The translations under genes were made by a program, and so were the position numbers. Source: Cellulosimicrobium composti (GTDB lineage: Bacteria > Actinomycetota > Actinomycetes > Actinomycetales > Cellulomonadaceae). From it: a stretch of 64,000 bases of DNA. The stretch is taken from positions 1 to 64,000 of the forward strand of contig NZ_WMKA01000001.1 in the NCBI RefSeq assembly GCF_009711085.1, read 5' to 3'. This document shows, piece after piece, positions 1 through 9,010 of the stretch (the first letter of the stretch is position 1; each line of letters begins with the position of its first letter). Below the pieces are notes generated by a model. That model had not been told where the DNA came from. It saw nothing but the letters and a program-made list of their open reading frames with translations, and made no database searches.

Positions 1-1660
1 CGCGCCGCGTCGCGACCTCGCGCTCGCCGCCGCGCGCCCGGGTCCGGCCCGCGTGACCCGTCGCGGGCGCCGCGTCGCCGGTCGGCGTGGCTTCCGTGCC
101 CGACGCCGTCCCCCCGGTCGCGGGGGCCGAGTCCGGAGCACCGCCCGCCGACGTCCCCGCGTGGGCCGACCCGTCCGCGTCCGTCGCGGCCTGCGCCGCG
201 TCGCCGTACGTCGAGGCGTAGAGCATGCGGCGGTCGCCCGTGACGCCGGTGAGCGCGATGCCGAGGAGCGGGACGTTGCTCACGCGCAGCCGCTCGGCGG
301 CCTCGACGAGCACCGCACGGTCGGTGCGGCCGGCGGAGGCGATGAGCACGACGCCGTTCGCGTACCCGCCGAGGATCGTCGCGTCGGCCGCGGCGAGCAC
401 GGGAGGCGCGTCGACCACGACGACCTCGGCGTGGTCGCGCAGGTTCCGCACGAGCTGTCGGGCGCGCGCCGTCGCGAGGAAGTCGGCCGGGTCCATCTCC
501 TCCTCGGGCACCGGCATGACGCGCAGGTTGGGCACGGTCGTGGGGCGCAGCTCCTGCTCGTCCCCTTGCCACCCGTCGGGCGGCGGCAGCATGCGGTCGA
601 GCTGGGGGCGCCGCAGGTCGCCGGACAGCGCGACCGTGCGCCGACCGCTCAGCGCGAACGACGCGGCGAGGTTCGCGGTGATGAACGAGCGTGGTGCGGA
701 CGGGTCGGCCGCGGTCACCACGACGACCGCGTGCTTGATGTTCGTCGTCGAGACCTGGACGGCGGTCCGCAGCTCCCGGATCGACTCCGTGAACGGCGTC
801 GCGACCTTGCTCGCGACGGGGAGCGCGTGCGTGTGGGAGAACTCCTTCTCGGCCGGGCGCGTGCCGTAGAGCTCGGCCAGCACGGGCGTCTCGGTGAGCC
901 GCGTCGACTCGGCGGCGCTGCGCACCCGCATGTCGAGCCCGCGGCGCCCGAACGCGAGGCCGACCCCGGCGACGAGCCCCACGAGGACGGCGAGCGCGAG
1001 CACCGTCGCGCGCGACAGCCCGAGCGCCTCCGCGCCGGTCGCGGGGGCGACGACCTCGCCCGGGACGGCGATGCCGCGCAGCGAGTTGATCTGCACCGTG
1101 AGCGCCGAGTAGTCGCCGACGATGATGTCCTGCTCCGCGAGCGCGAGCGGGTCGTCCCCGTCGCGGGCGAGCCGCTGCCGGACGCCCGCGAGCTGGTCGG
1201 CGAGCGCCTGGCGGCGCGCCTCGAGCTCCGCGGCCTGGTTCCCCTGGATCGTCACGAGCTGTGCGGCGTACGCCTCCGCGAACGCGTTGGCGACCTCCAC
1301 CGACCACGCCTCGTCCGTCGTCGTCGCTGAGACGTAGACCATCCGGTTGTCCCCGTCCACGTCGGCGCTGACCGTGCTCGCGAGCTCGTCCGCGGCCGCC
1401 GGGTCCCCGAGCGCCGTCGCCGCGGCCTCCGCGACCTCGGGCGACGTCACGTCGTCGGCGGTGGTCTTGACGGTGACCTCGACCAGGGACTCGCCGCCCT
1501 GCGCGCTCTGCACGCCGTGCAGCTGCACGGTCGCGGTCGCGCGGTACTGCGTCTCCTGGCGGTCGAGGTAGAACAGCGCTCCGGCGACGACGACGAGGAC
1601 CGCCGCCAGCACGTAGTACCTGCCCGCCCAGACGGTGCGGACGAACTCCCTGATGGTCAT
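1..1660 (-). CDS. Wzz/CpsD-like polysaccharide co-polymerase with degenerate kinase domain (3' end off window)
   Basis: This is a membrane protein of the chain-length determinant plus CpsD/BY-kinase type, probably acting with the glycosyltransferase upstream in capsule or exopolysaccharide assembly. An N-terminal membrane helix (about residues 14-34) precedes an extracellular Wzz-like region with coiled-coil character (about 150-220). A second helix lies at about 250-275, then a cytoplasmic Rossmann-like ATPase domain. The domain keeps a Walker B-like stretch (VVVVDAPPVLAAAD) and the GDLRRPQLD block. Where family members have the P-loop (consensus GxGKST), this protein reads DPSAPRSF (about residues 319-326), so the essential Lys and Thr are missing. 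Tyr residues follow near the C-terminus (MLYASTYGD). ATG at 1660 overlaps the stop of the upstream gene (ATGA). The reading frame is open to the window edge, so the true C-terminus is not seen. Confidence 0.85.
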   Translation of the reverse strand, partial: MTIREFVRTVWAGRYYVLAAVLVVVAGALFYLDRQETQYRATATVQLHGVQSAQGGESLVEVTVKTTADDVTSPEVAEAAATALGDPAAADELASTVSADVDGDNRMVYVSATTTDEAWSVEVANAFAEAYAAQLVTIQGNQAAELEARRQALADQLAGVRQRLARDGDDPLALAEQDIIVGDYSALTVQINSLRGIAVPGEVVAPATGAEALGLSRATVLALAVLVGLVAGVGLAFGRRGLDMRVRSAAESTRLTETPVLAELYGTRPAEKEFSHTHALPVASKVATPFTESIRELRTAVQVSTTNIKHAVVVVTAADPSAPRSFITANLAASFALSGRRTVALSGDLRRPQLDRMLPPPDGWQGDEQELRPTTVPNLRVMPVPEEEMDPADFLATARARQLVRNLRDHAEVVVVDAPPVLAAADATILGGYANGVVLIASAGRTDRAVLVEAAERLRVSNVPLLGIALTGVTGDRRMLYASTYGDAAQAATDADGSAHAGTSAGGAPDSAPATGGTASGTEATPTGDAAPATGHAGRTRARGGEREVATRR

Positions 1661-2823
1661 TCCTGCGCTCTCCCCCCACCCGGTCGTCCCGCGCTCAGGG
1701 TGCGGTCCTGCTGCTGCTCCGCGACGACGCCGCGCAGCCGCTCGACGAACCGCTCCCGGCCGAACGTCGCGACGTGCGCCGCCACGGCGTCATCATCCCA
1801 CGACCGCGAGAGCGCGTCCTCGACGGCGTCCGCCACGAGGTCCGCGCGCGGTGCGTCGAAGAACACGCCGGTGACGCCGTCCGCGACGGTGTCGAGGTAC
1901 CCGCCGTCGCGCAGCACGACGCTCGGCCGCCCGAACGCACCCGCCTCGAGGGGGGACAGCCCGTAGTCCTCGTACGACGCCGCGACGAGCGCGGACGCGT
2001 GCCGGTACACCCACCGCAGCGTGGCGTCGTCGACACGGCCGAGGAGGTGGACGCGGCCGCGCTGCGCCGCCTGCGCCTCGAGCCGGGCACGGTCCGGACC
2101 GTCGCCGACGACGACGAGCTCCCTCCCCGTGGCCTGCGCCGCGGCGACGACGACGTCGACGTTCTTGTACGGCAGGAGCCGCGCGACGCACAGCAGGAAT
2201 CCCGGCTCCACCCCGGGCAGGGGGCGCTCCTCGCCCGCGGGCAGCATCGCGGGCGGCGGCGCGAGCACCTCCGCCTCGATGCCGTACGCCTCGCGGATCG
2301 CGCGCTGCGTGACGGTGGAGTTCGCGAGGTAGACGTCGGCGCGGCGCGCGGCGGCGCCGTCCCAGCGGCGGAGCCCCGGGGACAGCAGGCCGAGCGCCGC
2401 GGCGGCGGCGCGCCGCCGGGCCCGGTGCGCGGCCGACCCCTCGGCGGGCCCGAGGTAGCGGTCGCGCTGGTAGAGCCAGCGCGCTGGCGCGTGGCAGTAG
2501 ACGACGGTGCGGCGCGCGCCCCGGTAGCCGTGCGCCCAGCCCGTGGACGACGCGAGGAGCACGTCGGCGTCGACGCGCTGCCGGTCGACCGCGGGCGCGA
2601 GGAACGGCAGGGCCGCGCGGTGGTGGCGGCGGAGCAGGCGCGAGCGGTCGAGCGCGGACGTCCGCAGGTCGAGCGCGCCGAACTCCGGGAACGTGCCGTC
2701 CGGGTCGTACAGCGTCGTGTACATCGGCGAGCCGGGGAACGCCTCCGCGAGGAGCAGCGCCACCCGCTCCGCGCCGCCACGCTGGGTCGCGTAGTCGTGC
2801 GCGAGCGCGACACCCTGGGTCAT
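1657..2823 (-). CDS. GT4-type glycosyltransferase
   Basis: A GT-B fold glycosyltransferase that probably adds a sugar from a nucleotide donor to a lipid-linked glycan at the inner membrane face. The N-terminal domain carries the glycine-rich loop (QRGGAER, residues 14-20). The C-terminal donor domain carries LLPYKN (216-221), GDGPDR (240-245) and the E-x7-E motif at Glu285/Glu293 within SYEDYGLSPLE. The length of 388 aa is normal. ATG 2823 follows GAGGGAGG, and TAGGCT about 30 nt further upstream could be a -10. The stop overlaps the ATG of the Wzz/CpsD-like gene, so the two form an operon. The specific sugar cannot be told from the sequence. Confidence 0.88.
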   Translation of the reverse strand: MTQGVALAHDYATQRGGAERVALLLAEAFPGSPMYTTLYDPDGTFPEFGALDLRTSALDRSRLLRRHHRAALPFLAPAVDRQRVDADVLLASSTGWAHGYRGARRTVVYCHAPARWLYQRDRYLGPAEGSAAHRARRRAAAAALGLLSPGLRRWDGAAARRADVYLANSTVTQRAIREAYGIEAEVLAPPPAMLPAGEERPLPGVEPGFLLCVARLLPYKNVDVVVAAAQATGRELVVVGDGPDRARLEAQAAQRGRVHLLGRVDDATLRWVYRHASALVAASYEDYGLSPLEAGAFGRPSVVLRDGGYLDTVADGVTGVFFDAPRADLVADAVEDALSRSWDDDAVAAHVATFGRERFVERLRGVVAEQQQDRTLSAGRPGGGRAQE

Positions 2824-2935
2824 CGGCCCTCCCTCGCGAACGCAGGACCACCAGCCTAGGCGGGCGGCACCCCCCGGGAAGGGGGACGAACGGACCTCAC
2901 CCGGGTGAAAACGGGCGTCCCGGGCCGCGGTCGCG

Positions 2936-3538
2936 TCAGGCCTTCGTGTGGTACTTCCCCTGCGCGGCGAGCAGCCCCTCGGTGAGCAGCATCTCGACGG
3001 CGTCGGCCGCGTCGTCGAGGAGGAACGGCAGCTCCTTGGCCTCGGTGCCCTTGAAGTCCTTGAGCACGAAGTCGGCGGTGTCCTGACGGCCCGGGGGGCG
3101 GCCCACGCCGCCGCGGACCCGCACGTAGTCGCGGGTGCCGAGCGCCTTCGAGATGTCGCGCAGCCCGTTGTGGCCGCCCTCGCCGCCCCCGATCTTGAGC
3201 TTCACGCTCCCGAACGGGATGTCGACCTCGTCGTGGACCACGACGACGTGGTCCGGGTCGATCCCGTAGTACTTCGCGAGCCCGGAGACGGGGCCGCCCG
3301 AGACGTTCATGTACGTCGTCGGCTTGGCGAGCACGACGCGCGGGCCGGGGCGACCGCCCGGCAGCATGCCGATGCGCGCCTCGGCGACCGCGGCCTGCGC
3401 GCGGGGGTGACGCGCGAAGCGGGCGGCGGCCCGGCCGGCGAGCACGTCGAGGACCATGTGGCCCAGGTTGTGGCGGTTGCCCGCGTACGCCGGCCCGGGG
3501 TTGCCGAGCCCGACGACGAGCCACGGCTGGTCGGTCAT
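2936..3538 (-). CDS. pth: peptidyl-tRNA hydrolase
   Basis: Cleaves peptidyl-tRNA released from stalled ribosomes to recycle tRNA; cytoplasmic and normally essential. 200 aa, full length. Family residues are visible: GLGNPG (10-15) with Asn13, catalytic His23 in GNRHN, KPTTYMN with Asn78, HDEVD with Asp103, and the GEGGHNG loop near 119-125. ATG 3538 is preceded by a purine-rich GAAGGACGAGGA. It lies downstream of rplY in the same direction but behind a strong hairpin, so it may have its own promoter or depend on read-through. The rplY-pth pair is conserved across actinobacteria. Confidence 0.97.
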   Translation of the reverse strand: MTDQPWLVVGLGNPGPAYAGNRHNLGHMVLDVLAGRAAARFARHPRAQAAVAEARIGMLPGGRPGPRVVLAKPTTYMNVSGGPVSGLAKYYGIDPDHVVVVHDEVDIPFGSVKLKIGGGEGGHNGLRDISKALGTRDYVRVRGGVGRPPGRQDTADFVLKDFKGTEAKELPFLLDDAADAVEMLLTEGLLAAQGKYHTKA

Positions 3539-3605
3539 GTCGTCCTCGTCCTTCGTGCGGTGCCCGCGCCGAGCGACGGTCGGGCGCGGAATCGTGCGGG
3601 CGCAC

Positions 3606-3638
3606 GGACGCCCGGCACCGTCACGGTACCGGGCGTCC
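3606..3638 (-). terminator. hairpin between rplY and pth
   Basis: Arms GGACGCCCGGCACC and GGTACCGGGCGTCC form a 14-bp stem around a short loop. The single imperfect position is a G-U pair only in the minus-strand transcript, which fits termination of rplY mRNA. There is no clear U tract, as is usual in very GC-rich genomes. Confidence 0.6.
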
Positions 3639-3680
3639 GACGCGGGGTCCGGTCGCGGCGTCGGCCGACGACCGGGAGGG

Positions 3681-4289
3681 TCACTCGGCGGCGGCCTCGG
3701 CGGGAGCCTCGGCGGCCTCCTCGGCGGCGCCCTCGTCCTCGGGCAGCGCCTCGGCCTGCGGCTCCGTGACGGAGACCACGATGAGCTCCGGGTCCGCCGT
3801 GAGGGTCGCGCCCTGCGGGAGCGTCACGTCGCCCGCGAGCACCTGCGAGCCGGCCTCGAGGCCCTCGATGGAGACCTCGATCGACTCGGGCAGGTGCGTC
3901 GCCTCGGCCTCGATCGCGAGGGTCTGCAGGTCGACGAGGTGGATCGTGCCGGGGGCGGACTCGCCGGTGACGACGACGGGGACGTCGACGGCGACCTTCT
4001 CGCCCTTCTTCACGATGAGCAGGTCGACGTGCTCGATGACGTTGCGGACCGGGTCGCGCTGGACGTCCTTGGTGATGGCGAGCTGCGCCTTGCCCTCGAG
4101 CTCGATCGAGAACAGCGCGTTCGAGTGCTTGAGCGCCATCATCGTGTCGTGGCCCGGGAGGGTCACGTGCAGCGGGTCGCTGCCGTGGCCGTAGAGGACC
4201 GCGGGGATCTTGTCGGCACGGCGGATACGGCGGGCGGCACCCTTGCCGAACTCGGTGCGGGCCTCGGCGACGAGCTTGATCTCGGACAC
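3681..4289 (-). CDS. rplY: 50S ribosomal protein L25/general stress protein Ctc
   Basis: Binds 5S rRNA in the large subunit; the long form with a C-terminal TL5/Ctc domain is typical of actinobacteria. 202 aa. The N-terminal L25 domain starts SEIKLVAEARTEFGKGAARR and contains IPAVLYGHG; the C-terminal beta domain contains VDVPVVVTGE; the protein ends in an acidic Ala/Glu tail (EDEGAAEEAAEAPAEAAAE). The frame stays open far upstream, but GTG at 4289 behind AGGAGTG is chosen because the L25 homology starts there. The prs-rplY-pth order is conserved, but here GPP34 and SIMPL genes sit between prs and rplY. Confidence 0.95.
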   Translation of the reverse strand: MSEIKLVAEARTEFGKGAARRIRRADKIPAVLYGHGSDPLHVTLPGHDTMMALKHSNALFSIELEGKAQLAITKDVQRDPVRNVIEHVDLLIVKKGEKVAVDVPVVVTGESAPGTIHLVDLQTLAIEAEATHLPESIEVSIEGLEAGSQVLAGDVTLPQGATLTADPELIVVSVTEPQAEALPEDEGAAEEAAEAPAEAAAE

Positions 4290-4596
4290 GTGGATCACTC
4301 CTGGAAGAACGTTGCGGGCCGGCCGCCAGTGGGGAGCGGTCGGCTGTCCGGACGGTGAGAGGGCCTCCCGGACGGGCGGCTGCGTCGGCGCGGGACGTGT
4401 GACGGGCGCGCAGGAGGACGACCGCCCAGTCGATAACGGAGATCCAACAGGTCTGGCTGACACTCGCGGTCCCGCGCCGCCGGTGTGCTCACCGGTCCAG
4501 CGCTGCCGGCCGTCAGACGTCCCTCGCCGAGGCAACCGGACTACTGTACCCGGGCGGGCCGGGACGGCGAAACCCGCCCGCGCGACGTGCGCCGGG
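4290..4596 (-). promoter_or_regulatory. rplY leader region with candidate promoter
   Basis: A 307-bp stretch with no convincing gene. On the minus strand TACAGT (4543-4548) is a good -10, with a weak TTCGCC about 17 bp upstream. Transcription from it would give rplY a leader of roughly 245 nt, long enough for a structured autoregulatory RNA. I could not identify a known leader family. Confidence 0.4.
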
Positions 4597-5304
4597 TCAG
4601 CTCGTCGCCGCCGCGGTCGCGGCCACGGACGCGCCGACGACGATCGCCGCGGAGATCTCCTGGACGTAGGCGCGCACCGCCTCGCTCCCCCAGCTCTGGC
4701 GGGCGATCTCCTTCGCCCGCCGGTCCGCGGCACGTCGGTGGGCGGCGGTCCACTCCTCGCCGCCGCCCGACCCGCCCGCGGCGAGGACCCGGCCCGCCTG
4801 ACCGGTCGCGGAGAGCACGGCGACCAGCGCGGCCGTGCGCTCGTCCGGGTCGCCGCCCTCGACGAGCACGCGCCGCAGGTCGGCGCGCACGGCGTCCTCG
4901 TGCCGCGTGTCGGCCGCGGGCCAGCGCGTCGTCGGGAAGATCCCGAGCACGCGCCCCTCCTCGCGGCGCAGGACGCCCCGCTCGGCGAGCGACGCGATCG
5001 CGCGCGCCGCAGGCTTGAGCCGCGCGAGGGGCGCGACGAGGGCCTTGGGCTTGGACCCCTCGCGCGCGCGGACGACGCCGAGCGCCTCGTCGAGGAGGGC
5101 GTTGCCCGTCGGGGACGGGTCCCGCACGACGATGCGGCCGACCCGGCCGCCGTCGCCGTCCCCGGCGAGATCGGCGCGGCGCAGCAGGGCCAGCTCGACG
5201 AGCAGCGCGCCGGCGGCGACCTGCTCGCGGTAGGAGGCGTCGACGACGGCCTTCCCGGTCACGTCGTCGAGCGTGAGCAGCAGGTAGTCCTCGAGGATGA
5301 GCAT
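4597..5304 (-). CDS. GPP34 (GOLPH3/Vps74-like) family protein
   Basis: 235 aa protein of the GPP34 family. In eukaryotes GOLPH3 binds phosphatidylinositol-4-phosphate on Golgi membranes; in actinobacteria the function is unknown. Family features: N-terminal LILEDYLLLTLDDVTGK, a basic helical middle (LARLKPAARAIASLAERGVL), and VLGIFPTTRWPAADTRHE followed by an all-helical C-terminal region. The Ala-rich C-terminus (about 215-235) is hydrophobic but not a clear membrane helix. ATG 5304 lies about 6 nt after TAGCGT on the minus strand, so the mRNA may be nearly leaderless. The family assignment is firmer than any role. Confidence 0.85.
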   Translation of the reverse strand: MLILEDYLLLTLDDVTGKAVVDASYREQVAAGALLVELALLRRADLAGDGDGGRVGRIVVRDPSPTGNALLDEALGVVRAREGSKPKALVAPLARLKPAARAIASLAERGVLRREEGRVLGIFPTTRWPAADTRHEDAVRADLRRVLVEGGDPDERTAALVAVLSATGQAGRVLAAGGSGGGEEWTAAHRRAADRRAKEIARQSWGSEAVRAYVQEISAAIVVGASVAATAAATS

Positions 5305-5434
5305 GTGTCCACGCTACGGCGGCGTGGCGCCCCGGACAGGTGCGGAATGTCATCGCCCGGCCGTGCGGCCCGCACCCCCACGACGAGGGCGCGGGGCGTG
5401 CTGGCCGGACCAAGCCCGGGCCCGGGAGGCGCGG

Positions 5435-6046
5435 TCAGTCCGCGAGCTCCCAGCGGACCGTGACGCTCGCGCGGACCTCCTGGGTGCCGGGCTCGACGAC
5501 GAGCGCCTCGCTCGCCGCCTTGGCGGCCAGGACACGCGGCACCGGTCCCGGCCCGCCGACGTCCTCGCGGATCTCGACGACGGGCCCGAGCGAGCGGCCC
5601 GCGAGGCGCGCGTACTGCTCGGCGCGCGACCGCGCGTCGGCGAACGCGGCGTCGCGCGCCGCCACCGCGAGAGGCGCCGGGTCGCCCACGGCGAGGCTCG
5701 TCGAGTCGAGCCGCGCGACCGGGCCCGCGGCGTCCAGCGCCGAGCGGACGACCTCGCCGCACGCCGCGACGTCCCGCACGGTCGCGCGCAGCGTGAGCCG
5801 CGCCGTCGTGCGCGGGCCGTCCTCGCGCTGCTCGGTCCACGTCGACGTCTGCGACGTGCGCACGTCCTCGGGCGCGACCCCCGCCGCGACGAGCGCGTCC
5901 CGCGCGGCGGCGAGGCCCGCGTTCGCGCGGTCGAGCGCGTCCTGGACGCCCGGCGCGCTCGCCTCGGCCCCCAGCTCGACGACGGCGACGTCCGGCGCCG
6001 CGGTCACGGCGCCCTGGCCGGTGGTCGTCACTCCCGAGGTGCTCAT
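5435..6046 (-). CDS. SIMPL (DUF541) domain protein
   Basis: 203 aa. SIMPL/DUF541 proteins are periplasmic or cytoplasmic proteins linked in some bacteria to oxidative stress; the biochemical role is unknown. Family traits: TGQGAVTAAPDVAVVELGAEA at the start, a predicted helix with many Ala/Arg, the conserved VRTSQTSTW segment, and ARSRAEQYARLAGRSLG before the final strand pair. No signal peptide is visible, so it is probably cytoplasmic. ATG 6046 has GGAGG at good spacing, although the frame continues open upstream. Confidence 0.82.
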   Translation of the reverse strand: MSTSGVTTTGQGAVTAAPDVAVVELGAEASAPGVQDALDRANAGLAAARDALVAAGVAPEDVRTSQTSTWTEQREDGPRTTARLTLRATVRDVAACGEVVRSALDAAGPVARLDSTSLAVGDPAPLAVAARDAAFADARSRAEQYARLAGRSLGPVVEIREDVGGPGPVPRVLAAKAASEALVVEPGTQEVRASVTVRWELAD

Positions 6047-6195
6047 CCCGCCTCCACGTCGTCGGTGTGTCGACGGCACGCGCCGGCGACGCGCCCACGC
6101 TACGCGGCCGCCCGTCGTCGTGCCGCCCGGGTCGCGGCCGCCCTGGTCGCCCGTCCGCCGGCGTCCCGGGTCGTGCGGTTCGCGCGCGCAGACGA

Positions 6196-6229
6196 CGACG
6201 CCCCGCCGCGCGGTCGTGCGCGGCGGGGC
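6196..6229 (-). terminator. hairpin downstream of prs
   Basis: Perfect 14-bp arms ACGCCCCGCCGCGC and GCGCGGCGGGGCGT around a 6-nt loop, 20 nt past the prs stop codon. Very probably the terminator of the glmU-prs transcript. Confidence 0.7.
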
Positions 6230-6248
6230 GTGACGGTGACGCGTGGCG

Positions 6249-7232
6249 TCAGCTGTTGCCGTCGAAGAGCGAGGTGACGGACCCGTCGTCGAACACCTCG
6301 CGGATCGCGCGCGCGATGAGCGGCGCGATGGAGAGCACGGTGAGCTGCGGGAACTGCTTCTCCGCGGCGATCGGCAGGGTGTCGGTGATGACGACCTCGC
6401 TCGCCCCGCACTCGGACAGGCGCTGCGCCGCGGGGTCGGACAGCACGCCGTGCGTCGCCGCGACGATGACGGAGCGCGCGCCCGCGGCGAGGATGACCCG
6501 CACCGCCTCGGCGATGGTGCCGCCGGTGTCGATGAGGTCGTCGACGAGCACGCAGTCGCGGCCCTCGACGTCGCCGACGACGCGGTTCGCGACGGCCTGG
6601 TTCGGGCGCGTGACGTCACGCGTCTTGTGGACGAACGCGAGCGGCCCGCCCCCGAGCTTCGCAGCCCACTGCTCGGCGACGCGGATGCGGCCCGCGTCGG
6701 GCGAGACGACCGTGACGTTCGACGTGTCGACGCGCGAGCGCACGTAGTCGGTGAGGATCGGCATGGCCCACAGGTGGTCCACCGGGCCGTCGAAGAAGCC
6801 CTGCGTCTGCGCGGCGTGCAGGTCGACGCTCATGAGGCGGTCGGCGCCCGCGGCGGTGAACAGGTCGGACATGAGGCGGGCCGAGATCGGCTCGCGGCCG
6901 CGGTGCTTCTTGTCCTGGCGCGCGTAGCCGTAGAACGGCTGCACGACCGTGATGGTGCGCGCCGACGCGCGCTTGGCCGCGTCGACCATGAGCAGCTGCT
7001 CCATGATCCACTGGTTGATCGGGGCGGTGTGGCTCTGGAGGATGAAGACGTCCGAGCCGCGCACCGACTCCCCGAACCGGACGTAGATCTCGCCGTTCGC
7101 GAAGTCGTACGCGGTCGTCGGGAGCAGGTCGATGCCCAGCTCCCGCGCGACGTCGTTGGCGAGCTCGGGGTGCGCGCGCCCCGAGGCGAGGACGAGGGAC
7201 TTCTCCCCGTTTCCGGCGATCGTGCTGCTCAT
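6249..7232 (-). CDS. prs: ribose-phosphate pyrophosphokinase
   Basis: Makes PRPP from ribose 5-phosphate and ATP, feeding purine, pyrimidine, His, Trp and NAD synthesis and the decaprenyl-phosphoryl-arabinose route. 327 aa, the usual class I length. Motifs: FGESVRGSDVFILQS, the flexible catalytic loop around RQDKKHRGREPISARLM, metal/substrate residues in SVDLHAAQTQGFFDGPVDHL, and the PRPP-binding loop VLVDDLIDTGGT. ATG 7232 is chosen at MSSTIAG with a purine-rich GAAGGAACC upstream; the frame is open well beyond it. It lies 68 bp downstream of glmU, probably in the same transcript. Confidence 0.97.
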   Translation of the reverse strand: MSSTIAGNGEKSLVLASGRAHPELANDVARELGIDLLPTTAYDFANGEIYVRFGESVRGSDVFILQSHTAPINQWIMEQLLMVDAAKRASARTITVVQPFYGYARQDKKHRGREPISARLMSDLFTAAGADRLMSVDLHAAQTQGFFDGPVDHLWAMPILTDYVRSRVDTSNVTVVSPDAGRIRVAEQWAAKLGGGPLAFVHKTRDVTRPNQAVANRVVGDVEGRDCVLVDDLIDTGGTIAEAVRVILAAGARSVIVAATHGVLSDPAAQRLSECGASEVVITDTLPIAAEKQFPQLTVLSIAPLIARAIREVFDDGSVTSLFDGNS

Positions 7233-7300
7233 ACCTGTGGGTTCCTTCGGTGGTGTTTCCGGGTGCGGGGGTGGTCTGAGGAGGTCCGGCCGGTTCGCGG

Positions 7301-8980
7301 TCAGTCTGCCGTGGTGGTGGGTCGGGTGCCACGCAGCGCCTCGAGCGTGTGCTCGAGCTCGGGGCCGGGCGGCGGCGGGGTGGGGCGCTCGGCGGTCGCC
7401 GCGGCGCTCTGGTCGGCGAGCTGCGCCTGCGCCTGGGCGCCGAGCGGCGGCACCTCGGGGTCCGTCGCGCGCGCGGCCGCGGCCGCCTCGGCCGCCGCGG
7501 TCCCGGGACGGCGGCGCTCGACCCAGCCCTCGATGTTGCGCTGCGGGCCGCCGCTGACGCCGAGCGCGCCCGCCGGCACGTCCCGGCGGATCACGGACCC
7601 GGCCGCGGTGTACGCGCCGTCGCCGACGGTCACGGGCGCGACGAACATGTTGTCCGCGCCGGTGCGCGCGTGCGAGCCGATCACCGTGCGGTGCTTGTGG
7701 ACGCCGTCGTAGTTGACGGTGACCGACGCGGCACCGATGTTCGTGTGCTCGCCGATCGTGGCGTCGCCCACGTAGGACAGGTGCGGGATCTTGGAGCCCT
7801 CGCCGATCTCCGCGTTCTTCGTCTCGACGAACGTGCCGATCTTGCCCTTCGCGCCGAGCACCGTGCCCGGGCGCAAGTACGCGAACGGCCCGACCGTGGT
7901 CCCCGCGCCGAGGACGGCGAGGCTGCCGTGCGTGCGCGTCACCGTCGCACCGGCGCCGACCTCGGTGTCCGTGAGCGTCGTGTCCGGGCCGATCGTCGCG
8001 CCCTCGCCGACGACCGTCGCGCCGTGGAGCTGCGTGCCCGGGAGCAGGGTGACGTCGCGTGCGAGCTCGACGTCGACGTCGACCCACGTCGTGGCCGGGT
8101 CGACGACGGTCACGCCCTCGCGCATCCAGTCCTCGAGCAGGCGGCGGTTGAGCTCGGCGCGCAGCGTCGCGAGCTGGACGCGGTCGTTGACACCCTCGAC
8201 GACCGTCGGGTCGTCGGAGACGAGCGCCCGCACGACCCCGCCCTCGGCGCGCGCCGCCGCGACGACGTCCGTGAGGTAGACCTCGCCCTGCGCGTTGTCG
8301 CGCCCGAGCGTGGCCAGCCCGCGGCGCAGGACCGCGGCGTCGAACACGTAGATCGAGGCGTTGATCTCGCGGATCGCGAGCTCGTCGGCCGACGCGTCCT
8401 TGTGCTCGACGATGCGCAGCACGTCGCCCGTCGCGGCGTCGCGCACGACGCGCCCGTAGCCGGTCGCGTCCTCGAGCTCCGTCGTCAGCATCGTCACGGC
8501 GTTGCCGTCCGCGACGTGCGCCGCGAGGAGCTGGGCGAGCGTCCCGCCGTCGAGCAGGGGCGTGTCGCCCGCGGTGACGACCACGGGCCCCTCGAGGCCG
8601 TCGCCGACGCCGCGGCCCTCCTCGCCGTCGGGCACGCCCCGCAGGAGCGCCTGCGCGTGGGCCTTGGCGTCGAGCGCGGCGAGCGCGCACTGCACCGCGC
8701 GCCCCGTCCCGGGGATCTCGTCCTGGTCGACGACCACGGCGGCCGGGTCGACCGTCACCGCGTGCTCGGCCACCCGGTCGCGCTCGTGGCGCACGACGAC
8801 GGCGAGGAGCGCCGGGTCGAGCGAGCGCGCGGCGACGAGCACGTGCCCGAGCAGGCTGCGGCCCGCGAGCGTGTGGAGCATCTTGGGGGTGGACGACTTC
8901 ATCCGCGTCCCCTCGCCGGCGGCGAGGACGATCACGGCAGCGGGGGCGACCGTGGTGTCGGTTCCCTGCTGAGCTTCCAT
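7301..8980 (-). CDS. glmU: bifunctional GlcN-1-P acetyltransferase/GlcNAc-1-P uridyltransferase
   Basis: Produces UDP-GlcNAc for peptidoglycan and other envelope polymers. The N-terminal pyrophosphorylase domain has the signature [11 protein letters not shown] (19-29). The C-terminal left-handed beta-helix carries hexapeptide repeats and the acetyltransferase active region ([38 protein letters not shown]). At 559 aa it is about 65-100 residues longer than most GlmU proteins, because of a Gly/Glu-rich insert near residue 130 ([13 protein letters not shown]) and a Pro/Ala-rich tail after the helix; long tails are also known in mycobacterial GlmU. ATG 8980 has GAGGGG 8 nt upstream. The tRNA-Gln gene lies 30 nt before it. 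Confidence 0.96.
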   Translation of the reverse strand: MEAQQGTDTTVAPAAVIVLAAGEGTRMKSSTPKMLHTLAGRSLLGHVLVAARSLDPALLAVVVRHERDRVAEHAVTVDPAAVVVDQDEIPGTGRAVQCALAALDAKAHAQALLRGVPDGEEGRGVGDGLEGPVVVTAGDTPLLDGGTLAQLLAAHVADGNAVTMLTTELEDATGYGRVVRDAATGDVLRIVEHKDASADELAIREINASIYVFDAAVLRRGLATLGRDNAQGEVYLTDVVAAARAEGGVVRALVSDDPTVVEGVNDRVQLATLRAELNRRLLEDWMREGVTVVDPATTWVDVDVELARDVTLLPGTQLHGATVVGEGATIGPDTTLTDTEVGAGATVTRTHGSLAVLGAGTTVGPFAYLRPGTVLGAKGKIGTFVETKNAEIGEGSKIPHLSYVGDATIGEHTNIGAASVTVNYDGVHKHRTVIGSHARTGADNMFVAPVTVGDGAYTAAGSVIRRDVPAGALGVSGGPQRNIEGWVERRRPGTAAAEAAAAARATDPEVPPLGAQAQAQLADQSAAATAERPTPPPPGPELEHTLEALRGTRPTTTAD

Positions 8981-9010
8981 GGGTGTTCCCCTCGGGATCG
9001 GTGGCACGAG

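Noticed and set aside
2890-2915. TCACCCGGGTGA palindrome after pth
   Set aside because: Only a 12-nt self-complementary stretch with no loop and no second copy; not convincing as a terminator or operator.
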